Assembly: GCA_009691645.1 (NCBI GenBank)
Contig: SIAT01000085.1
Span: 1-7,648 of the forward strand
DNA from: Pedosphaera sp.
GTDB taxonomy: Bacteria; Verrucomicrobiota; Verrucomicrobiia; Limisphaerales; SIAT01
Length of the DNA: 7,648 nucleotides
Direction: 5' to 3'
Each line of letters starts with the position of its first letter. The first letter of the stretch is position 1. The notes below the pieces were generated by a model that ran no database searches, was not told the DNA's origin, and saw only the letters and a list, made by a program, of their open reading frames with translations. The position numbers were made by a program, and so were the translations under genes. This document shows, piece by piece, positions 1-7,648 of the stretch.

Positions 1-957
1 CCGACGTGCGATGAGGCAGCGCGTGCCGTATTCGCGCGTGTCGTCGTGGTCCAGTCCGTAAAGTTTGCGCGTCGCCTCGCTTTCGCCGGTGATGTCGAAG
101 GCTTCTTTGGCGGCCGTCTGCATGCGCGCAGCCAGTTCGTAGCTGGCGATGCGGGCTTCGACCGCGTGTTCGCCGGGCAGACGCGCGGTGTGGTTTGAAT
201 TCAGCTCGGCCAGCAGATCAAGATAATGGCGCTGCGCATTTCCGCGCAGATGAGCGGGCGGGTCGAGATTCAGGATACGCGGTTCTTTGGCGCGCAGCAC
301 GGTGCCTTGATACAAGCTGGGCAACCAGCCGTTGCTCCAATTGGACATGGTGTCGACGGGATAACCGTTGGGATCGGAGAGCACCATGTACGCCGGCAGG
401 TTTTCCGAGGCGCTGCCCAGCCCGTAGGTGAGCCACGAGCCGAGGCTCGGCCGCCCGGTGACCGCGGGCACACCCGAATTGATGTAGCGGATGGAAACCT
501 CGTGGCCGTTATGACCGCTGTGCATGGAGCGGATGAGGCAGAAATCGTCCACGATGCGCGCAGTGTGCGGCAGTAACTCGCTCAACTCAGTGCCGCACTG
601 GCCGTGCTTTTGGAACTTCCACGGGCTGCCCAGAAGATTGCGGCTGGCATCGCTGACAAAACTGTAATCCACGTCGCCGGAGTAGGACTTGCCGTCGAGG
701 CGGGTCAGTTCGGGTTTTGGATCGGTGAGATCCATGTGGCTCGGGCCGCCGTGCATGAAGAGCGAGATCATCGCGCGGGCTTTCGGCGCGAAATGCGGCT
801 GCTTCGGTTTCAGGTCGAACGAGCGCTGTGCGCGGGGAATGTTCGGCGGCGTGGCCAGCAGGTTGTCACGCTGCAGAAGCGTGACGAGCGCGAGGGATCC
901 GATGCCCATCGCGTCGCGGGCCAGAAATTCGCGGCGGCTGAGCATCGGTGTGTTCAT
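1..957 (-). CDS. DUF1501 family protein, Tat-type N-terminus (partial; C-terminus beyond left edge)
   Basis: Seen: 319 uninterrupted codons run from an ATG at 957 to the window edge, so the C-terminus is missing. The N-terminus has a twin-arginine motif (SRREFL, residues 7-12) followed by a hydrophobic stretch, suggesting Tat export. The family signature FMHGGPSHMDLTDPKP lies at about 67-82, followed by HGQCGTELSELLP and SWLTYGLGS. Known: DUF1501 (PF07394) belongs to the alkaline-phosphatase/sulfatase-like superfamily; substrates are not established. The missing part should hold the later conserved motifs (HWGGEMGR and GRDHN in the upstream paralogue). The start is supported by a 4-bp ATGA overlap with the upstream gene and an AAGGA ribosome-binding site 9 nt before the ATG. 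By eye more than half of the residues match the upstream DUF1501 protein, so the two are paralogues. It is the third gene of a minus-strand operon. Inference: a periplasmic hydrolase-like protein. Family assignment is secure; function is not. Confidence 0.93.
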   Translation of the reverse strand, partial: MNTPMLSRREFLARDAMGIGSLALVTLLQRDNLLATPPNIPRAQRSFDLKPKQPHFAPKARAMISLFMHGGPSHMDLTDPKPELTRLDGKSYSGDVDYSFVSDASRNLLGSPWKFQKHGQCGTELSELLPHTARIVDDFCLIRSMHSGHNGHEVSIRYINSGVPAVTGRPSLGSWLTYGLGSASENLPAYMVLSDPNGYPVDTMSNWSNGWLPSLYQGTVLRAKEPRILNLDPPAHLRGNAQRHYLDLLAELNSNHTARLPGEHAVEARIASYELAARMQTAAKEAFDITGESEATRKLYGLDHDDTREYGTRCLIARR

Positions 958-2405
958 GCCAGGATTTCCTTCACCACGCGCGCGGGCTGGCCATCGGTGA
1001 GCGTCTGCTCGATCGCGTTGCGTTTGTAAACCAGCCGGGTGTGATCAAGGCCGAAGAGGTGGAGCAGCGTGGCGTGATAATCGTAGTGGTGCACGATGTC
1101 GCTCTCGGCGTTGAGGCCCCACTCATCGGTGGTGCCGTGGATGTGGCCGCCGCGGATCCCGCCACCCGCCAGCCATGAGGAGAAGCCGTACGTGTTGTGA
1201 TCGCGGCCAACGCGGTCGCGGCCCGTGTCGTTTTGGATGACAGGCAGGCGACCCATCTCGCCACCCCAGTGGACGACGGTGCTGTCCAGCAGTCCACGGG
1301 ATTTCAGATCCTTCACCAACGCGGCACAGGGCTGGTCGATCTTTTTGCAGGCGGCAGGCAGCGCGGTGAGGAGGTTGCCGTGGTGATCCCAAAATTGGTT
1401 CTGTGTGAAGATCTGGACGAACCGCACACCTCGTTCGACAAGTCGCCGCGCGATCAGGCATCGCGTGCCGAACTCGCGAGTCGAATCCTGATCGATGCCG
1501 TACAGTCTTTTGGTCACCTCACTTTCTTTGCTGACATCCATCGCCTCGCCAGCAGCCATCTGCATGCGTGCGGCCAGTTCAAAACTGGCGATGCGCGCGT
1601 CGAGGTCCAACTCGCCCGGATGTCGGTTGAGATGCTCCCGGTTCAGCTCGCTTAACAAATCGAGGAATTGTTTCTGCGGTTGGCCTCGCAGGTGTTCCGG
1701 CGCCTCGAGGTTGAGGATGCGCGGTTCGCGCGGGCGCACCACTGTGCCTTGATAGAGCGAGGGCAGCCAGCCGGCCGACCAGTTGAGCACTCCGAGCACG
1801 GGTAGATTCGCCGGATCGCGGAGCACCATGTAGGCAGGTAGATTGTCGCTCTGGCTGCCCAATCCGTAGGTGAGCCAACTGCCGAGCGCGGGTCGGCCGC
1901 TGATGGGTCGGCCGCTGTTGAGGGCGTCGATGGATTGTCCGTGGTTGTTGACGGCCGTGCGCATCGAGCGGATGAGGCACACGTCGTCGGCGATCGAGCC
2001 GAGGTTGGGCAGCAGTTCCGAAAGCTCCATTCCGCATTGGCCATGGCGCTGGAATTTCCAAAAGCTCGGCAACACTTTCGGGCTGGCTTGCGCGGCGTTA
2101 TCGTACTGGATCTTGCCGGGGAAAACCTGACCCGCATATTTGTCCAGAATCGGTTTCGGATCGGTGAGGTCAATGTGGCTCGGCCCGCCTTGCATGAATA
2201 TCGAAATCATCGCCCGAGACTTCGGCGCAGCTTGCGGGGCTTTGGGGAGGAGCGAGTGGGACTCGCGGACAAGGTCGGGCTTGATGGGGCTGGCCAGTAG
2301 CCCTTCCCGGTGCAGCAGCCACGCCAGCGCCGTGCCGCCGATTCCCATCGCGTGAGTCGCGAGGAAATGCCGGCGCGTGGCCTTGCTGTCGCGATCAGTC
2401 AACAT
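954..2405 (-). CDS. DUF1501 family protein, Tat-type N-terminus (complete)
   Basis: Seen: a complete 483-residue protein, a normal length for the family. The N-terminus has TRRHFLA (residues 10-16) and then a small-residue/hydrophobic segment up to about 39, a twin-arginine export signal. The first family block FMQGGPSHIDLTDPKP is at 70-85. C-terminal blocks are HWGGEMGR at 379-386, GRDHN at 400-404, GFSSWLAGGG at 408-416 and HHYDYHAT at 439-446. These His/Asp/Glu-rich motifs are the likely metal-binding elements, given membership of the alkaline-phosphatase-like superfamily. The C-terminus ends in the familiar VKEILA. The start overlaps the end of the PSCyt/PSD1 gene by 11 bp, with only a weak GGA 7 nt upstream, so translational coupling is likely. 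The end overlaps the next DUF1501 gene by 4 bp. Known: DUF1501 genes usually sit directly downstream of PSCyt/PSD1 genes in Planctomycetota and Verrucomicrobiota. Enzymatic activity and substrate are undetermined. Confidence 0.95.
   Translation of the reverse strand: MLTDRDSKATRRHFLATHAMGIGGTALAWLLHREGLLASPIKPDLVRESHSLLPKAPQAAPKSRAMISIFMQGGPSHIDLTDPKPILDKYAGQVFPGKIQYDNAAQASPKVLPSFWKFQRHGQCGMELSELLPNLGSIADDVCLIRSMRTAVNNHGQSIDALNSGRPISGRPALGSWLTYGLGSQSDNLPAYMVLRDPANLPVLGVLNWSAGWLPSLYQGTVVRPREPRILNLEAPEHLRGQPQKQFLDLLSELNREHLNRHPGELDLDARIASFELAARMQMAAGEAMDVSKESEVTKRLYGIDQDSTREFGTRCLIARRLVERGVRFVQIFTQNQFWDHHGNLLTALPAACKKIDQPCAALVKDLKSRGLLDSTVVHWGGEMGRLPVIQNDTGRDRVGRDHNTYGFSSWLAGGGIRGGHIHGTTDEWGLNAESDIVHHYDYHATLLHLFGLDHTRLVYKRNAIEQTLTDGQPARVVKEILA
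967..971 (-). promoter_or_regulatory. Ribosome-binding site of the second DUF1501 gene, inside the upstream gene
   Basis: On the minus strand AAGGA (971 to 967) lies 9 nt before the ATG at 957. It falls within the codons for the C-terminal VKEILA of the upstream DUF1501 protein (AAG GAA encodes Lys-Glu), just before the overlapping ATGA stop/start. This is the clearest Shine-Dalgarno-like site in the window and supports the chosen start and coupling by termination-reinitiation. Confidence 0.6.
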
Positions 2406-5268
2406 AGATGAATCCGTTGGAGCTGATCAGGGCGTGGCAGTAGCTGGTGAGCGCGGTGAGGCCGGCTTCCTTGTCCTTCTGTTCGGTGAAGAGCGCTGTC
2501 TGCGTTGTCAGAAAGGCGCGTGCGCGGGTGAGGTCCGCGGCGTTCGGTTCCCGGCACAGCACAAGATTCCATGCGAAGGCTATCTGCGGGTCGAGTTTTT
2601 CCGGATGCGACTTCTGCAATCGGGCGGCCAGCGCGCGGGATTGGCCGAGGATGAAATCGTTGTTCATGAAGATTAACGCCTGGGGCGCGACGGTGGAGAC
2701 GGGGCGTTTGGCGCAACTCGGTTCCATCATCGGCGCATCGAAGGCGTTGAAGAGCGAGAGCACCCGCGAGCGGCGCGCTTGGATGAAAACGCTGCGGCGG
2801 TACTGCTGGCCTTTCAGATCCACGACTTGGCCGGGCTTGCGTTCGCCGTCGAGATTTTCGCGGCCGATAATGAATTGGCCCACTTCGTCCTCCATCACCG
2901 AAACGGGTTTGCCGAACATTTCCAGATTGATCTGGCCGCTGATGGCCAGGGCACTGTCGCGGATGATCTCCGCTTCGATGCGGCGCACGTTCATCCGGCC
3001 GAGCAGCCGGTTGTCGGGATCGGCGTCGTCAAGTTGCTTGGTGCGTCGCGCGGTTTGCCGATACGCGTGGCTGGTCATGATGAGTTTATGGAGGCGTTTG
3101 AGTTGCCAGCCGTTCTGGGCAAAATCCACCGCGAGCCAATCGAGGAGTTCGGGGTGGCTGGGCAATTCGCCGAGCCGTCCGAAATCGCCTGGCGTATCCA
3201 CGAGGCCGCGCCCGAAGTGATGCAGCCAAACGCGGTTCATCAGCGCGCGGCCGGTGAGCGGATGCGTGCCGTCGGTGAGGCGTTTGGCCAGCGCGAGTCG
3301 GCGGCCGGAAGACGTCAGCGCGGGATCTTTTTCGGGGATCGGATTGGTGGGCAGTGACACCACGGTGAGTTCGCCGGGCTTCACTGCGTCTTTCGGTTGG
3401 GCGTGATCGCCGCGATGAAAGAGGCGGGTGACCGGCAGGGGGCCGGGGGATTCGGTGAGTGCGCGGACGAAATGTTCTTCGGGCTTGGTGTCGCGCAGGT
3501 CCTTGGCTTTGGCGGCCAGGTCCTTCAGGATTTTCTCGGAAAGCATGTCGCGGAAACGCTGCGCTCCGTCCGTCAGCGGTTTCAATTCTGCAGCGGCGGC
3601 GGAATCAAACTGGGAGAGGCTCGTTTCATCCACCGCGGCGGCGGGATGCGAGGCGAGGAGTTGTTTTTGTTCCCCGGTGCGTTTGTCGGCGGCGGTCTGG
3701 CGCGCGGTGTCGAGGAGGGCGCGATTGTTTTCGGGGGCGGCTGCAATGGCGGCTTTTCGGATGCGCTCGATGTGGGTGGCGAGTTTCGCTTTGCGTTCGG
3801 TGTCTCGCTTGCCGGCTTCGATGTTGTATTCGTTGTCGTAGAGATAAAGTGAGCCGGCGCTGATGTTGCCGATACTCGGATGATCTTTGAGGAGCGCTTT
3901 CTGTTCGGCGGTGCGGCTGGCTTCGGGCGTGCGGTACGCGGTGCCGAGGGAGGGGCGCAGTTTTTCCGGCTGCTTGGCGAGTTGCCAATCAAGGGTGAGG
4001 CCGATGAAGTGATCGACTTTTTTCGCGCGGTCGGCATCGATCAACTGGGCTTGTTCCTCGATGGCGGCGGCCTTGGCGCGGTCGGCGTCGGTGTAGAGGG
4101 AAATCTGGCGGGCGGCGGGAGTGCGCCAGTTGTTCCAGTCGAGGGCCGGCTCGAAGACGGCGCGCATCCGGTAATAATCCGTCTGCGGAATGGGGTCGTA
4201 ACGGTGGTTGTGACAGCGGGCGCAATCGAGTGTCAGTCCGAGCAGGGAAGTGCCGACGATTTGCAACGTGCCGGCGATGGCTTCGTTGCGCGCGAGTTTT
4301 TCATCGCCGCCCTGGCCAGTGCCGTCGGGCGCCATGCTCAGGAAACCGGTGGCGGTGAGCTTGTCGATCTGGTCGGGCGAGAGATTGGCGTAGGGAGGTT
4401 TGATCATCTCGTCGCCGGCGAGCTGTTCTTGAACGAAGCGGTCGAATGGCATGTCGCTGTTGAAGGCGCGGATGACGTAATCGCGGTAACGCCACGCCCA
4501 CGGGCGTTCCGTGTCGGCCTCGGTGTAGCCTTCGGAATCGGCGTAGCCGGCGACATCGAGCCAGTGGCGTCCCCAGCGTTCGCCGTATCGCGGCGAGTCG
4601 AGCAGGCGATCGATGAGTTTGTCGTACGCGTCCAGCGCGGTGTCTTGGAGAAATAGATCGATCTCTTCGGGCGTCGGCGGCAGGCCGGTGAGATCAAATG
4701 TGGCGCGACGAATCAACGTGCGCCGATCCGCCGCCATCGACAGGGAAAGCCCCTTCTGTTTGAGACGAGCGAGCAGAAAGGCGTCGATGGGATTGCGGGC
4801 GCCGTTGTCGGGGACGGTGGGTTTTTGGAGCGGTTGATACGCCCACCACGCGCGTTCTTCCTCGGTGATCAACGCGGTGTTGGGATCCTCCGGTTCGGCG
4901 CGCGCGGTTTTCGCGCCGCTGGCGATCCACGAGCGGATGGTGGCGATTTCAGTGGGGGACAATTTTTTTCCGCCTTTGGGCATTTCACCGCTGGCGATGT
5001 TTTTGTAGAGCAGACTCGAATCGGGTCGGCCGGAAACGATGACCGCGCCGTGTTCGCCGCCTTTGAGGAGCAACCGTTTCAGGCGCACATCCAGCCCGCC
5101 TTTTGTTTTGGCGTCTTCGCCGTGGCAATGGAAACAGTGCGTCTTGAGAATCGGCCGGATGTTCTTTTCGAACGTCAGCGGCGCATCAGCGGCGGGCAGG
5201 GGGGATGCGGCGAGCCACGCTCCGATCGCGGCGACAAGGGCGAATTGCATTGTCTGTGCCATTGGCAT
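2395..5268 (-). CDS. PSCyt1-PSCyt2(DUF1549)-PSD1(DUF1553) multidomain protein, secreted, CxxCH haem motif
   Basis: Numbering is from the ATG at 5268 (957 residues). Seen: a hydrophobic N-terminus with a cleavage-like PAADA region near 25-29, so probably Sec-exported. The planctomycete cytochrome c domain (PSCyt1) spans about 36-117, with CFHCH at 45-49 and a candidate Met ligand in EMPKGGKK (about 95-102). PSCyt2 spans about 156-375 and ends with a second CxxCH, CARCHNHRYDPI, at 349-360. A charged linker of about 396-630 contains an imperfect internal repeat. PSD1 spans about 655-920, including HPLTGRALMNRVWLHHFGRG at 669-688 and GELPSHPELLDWLA at 700-713. Known: this architecture is characteristic of Planctomycetota and Verrucomicrobiota and pairs with DUF1501; the reaction is unknown. 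Inference: a periplasmic electron-transfer or scaffold partner of the DUF1501 proteins. Start choice: the frame extends to a TTG at 5298, but the first ATGs are 5268 and 5262. None has a strong ribosome-binding site, and the predicted signal lacks the usual basic n-region. It is the first gene of the three-gene operon. Confidence 0.95.
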   Translation of the reverse strand: MPMAQTMQFALVAAIGAWLAASPLPAADAPLTFEKNIRPILKTHCFHCHGEDAKTKGGLDVRLKRLLLKGGEHGAVIVSGRPDSSLLYKNIASGEMPKGGKKLSPTEIATIRSWIASGAKTARAEPEDPNTALITEEERAWWAYQPLQKPTVPDNGARNPIDAFLLARLKQKGLSLSMAADRRTLIRRATFDLTGLPPTPEEIDLFLQDTALDAYDKLIDRLLDSPRYGERWGRHWLDVAGYADSEGYTEADTERPWAWRYRDYVIRAFNSDMPFDRFVQEQLAGDEMIKPPYANLSPDQIDKLTATGFLSMAPDGTGQGGDEKLARNEAIAGTLQIVGTSLLGLTLDCARCHNHRYDPIPQTDYYRMRAVFEPALDWNNWRTPAARQISLYTDADRAKAAAIEEQAQLIDADRAKKVDHFIGLTLDWQLAKQPEKLRPSLGTAYRTPEASRTAEQKALLKDHPSIGNISAGSLYLYDNEYNIEAGKRDTERKAKLATHIERIRKAAIAAAPENNRALLDTARQTAADKRTGEQKQLLASHPAAAVDETSLSQFDSAAAAELKPLTDGAQRFRDMLSEKILKDLAAKAKDLRDTKPEEHFVRALTESPGPLPVTRLFHRGDHAQPKDAVKPGELTVVSLPTNPIPEKDPALTSSGRRLALAKRLTDGTHPLTGRALMNRVWLHHFGRGLVDTPGDFGRLGELPSHPELLDWLAVDFAQNGWQLKRLHKLIMTSHAYRQTARRTKQLDDADPDNRLLGRMNVRRIEAEIIRDSALAISGQINLEMFGKPVSVMEDEVGQFIIGRENLDGERKPGQVVDLKGQQYRRSVFIQARRSRVLSLFNAFDAPMMEPSCAKRPVSTVAPQALIFMNNDFILGQSRALAARLQKSHPEKLDPQIAFAWNLVLCREPNAADLTRARAFLTTQTALFTEQKDKEAGLTALTSYCHALISSNGFIYVD
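3523..3933 (-). repeat. Imperfect internal duplication in the linker of the PSCyt/PSD1 protein
   Basis: Two neighbouring protein segments in the linker align. RTAEQKALLKDHP (residues 452-464 from the ATG at 5268) and RTGEQKQLLASHP (530-542) share R-T, E-Q-K, L-L and H-P at a spacing of 78 residues. Each is followed about ten residues later by S-L and then by a K/R/E-rich helical stretch. The similarity is at protein level. It suggests an old duplication of a helical unit between PSCyt2 and PSD1, and may be a general family trait. Confidence 0.5.
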
Positions 5269-5362
5269 TTCGACAAATAGAAGACCTGATTCATTCAATC
5301 GGAAAGCCTGATTTTTGATTGGTCAAACGCGGTGACCAGACTAGAATCCGAGTTGAACCTCT
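5269..5362. promoter_or_regulatory. Divergent intergenic region between the PSCyt/PSD1 operon and the metallohydrolase gene
   Basis: This 94-bp gap (64 bp if the TTG start at 5298 is used) separates two divergently transcribed genes, so promoters for both must lie here or extend into the coding regions. On the minus strand TTGACC (5326 to 5321) matches a -35 box at 5 of 6 positions, but no good -10 box follows at 16-18 bp. No clear operator palindrome or terminator hairpin is visible. Inference only; no transcription start can be assigned. Confidence 0.4.
5319..5347 (+). promoter_or_regulatory. Candidate sigma70-like promoter for the metallohydrolase gene
   Basis: TAGAAT (5342-5347) matches the -10 consensus at 5 of 6 positions. 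A weak -35 candidate, TTGGTC (5319-5324, 3 of 6), lies exactly 17 bp upstream. A start near 5354 would leave a leader of only about 9 nt before the ATG at 5363, and no Shine-Dalgarno sequence is seen there. The match is modest and could be chance. Confidence 0.3.

Positions 5363-7648
<2,286 letters not shown>

Noticed and set aside
713..2199. A near-repeat in DNA around 713-759 and 2153-2199
   Set aside because: It is the nucleotide trace of the conserved GGPSHxDLTDPKP block in the two DUF1501 paralogues, not an independent repeat element.
2447..3863. Several long plus-strand open frames (for example 2447-3220, 2779-3357, 3397-3852) opposite the PSCyt/PSD1 gene
   Set aside because: They are antisense to a gene with clear domains and motifs, overlap one another in different frames, and encode low-complexity Arg/Gly/Ala-rich or featureless proteins typical of GC-rich shadow frames.

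Overview
The window looks like chromosomal DNA from a Verrucomicrobiota or Planctomycetota bacterium. The evidence is gene content: a protein combining planctomycete-type cytochrome c (PSCyt1), PSCyt2 (DUF1549) and PSD1 (DUF1553) domains, followed by DUF1501 proteins. This combination is strongly expanded in those phyla and rare elsewhere. The DNA is GC-rich and Shine-Dalgarno signals are mostly weak. I lean towards Verrucomicrobiota (Pedosphaera/Limisphaerales-like) but cannot prove it from one window.

Layout. The minus strand, read from about 5268 down to 1, carries three tightly packed genes. First is the PSCyt1-PSCyt2-PSD1 protein (2395-5268). It overlaps by 11 bp a complete DUF1501 protein (954-2405), which overlaps by 4 bp (ATGA) a second, homologous DUF1501 protein. 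That last gene runs off the left edge (1-957), so about its C-terminal third is missing. On the plus strand, a short divergent intergenic region (5269-5362) leads into a secreted CehA/McbA-type (PHP-like) metallohydrolase. It stays open from 5363 to the right edge and lacks only its extreme C-terminus. No RNA gene, transposase, CRISPR array or convincing terminator is visible. No stretch over 300 bases lacks a gene.

How the genes may work together. All four products appear to be exported. The PSCyt/PSD1 protein and the metallohydrolase have Sec-type N-termini, whereas both DUF1501 proteins carry twin-arginine (Tat-like) N-termini. The set is consistent with a periplasmic module in which alkaline-phosphatase-superfamily enzymes (DUF1501), a haem-binding multidomain partner and a metal-dependent hydrolase act on some extracellular compound. 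The substrate is unknown for the family, and the functional link across the divergent promoter is inference.

The points most worth a second look are the two tandem DUF1501 paralogues behind a single PSD1 gene, a ribosome-binding site embedded in the conserved C-terminal codons of the upstream DUF1501 gene, an imperfect internal duplication in the linker of the PSD1 protein, and an apparent short in-frame extra segment in the metallohydrolase.
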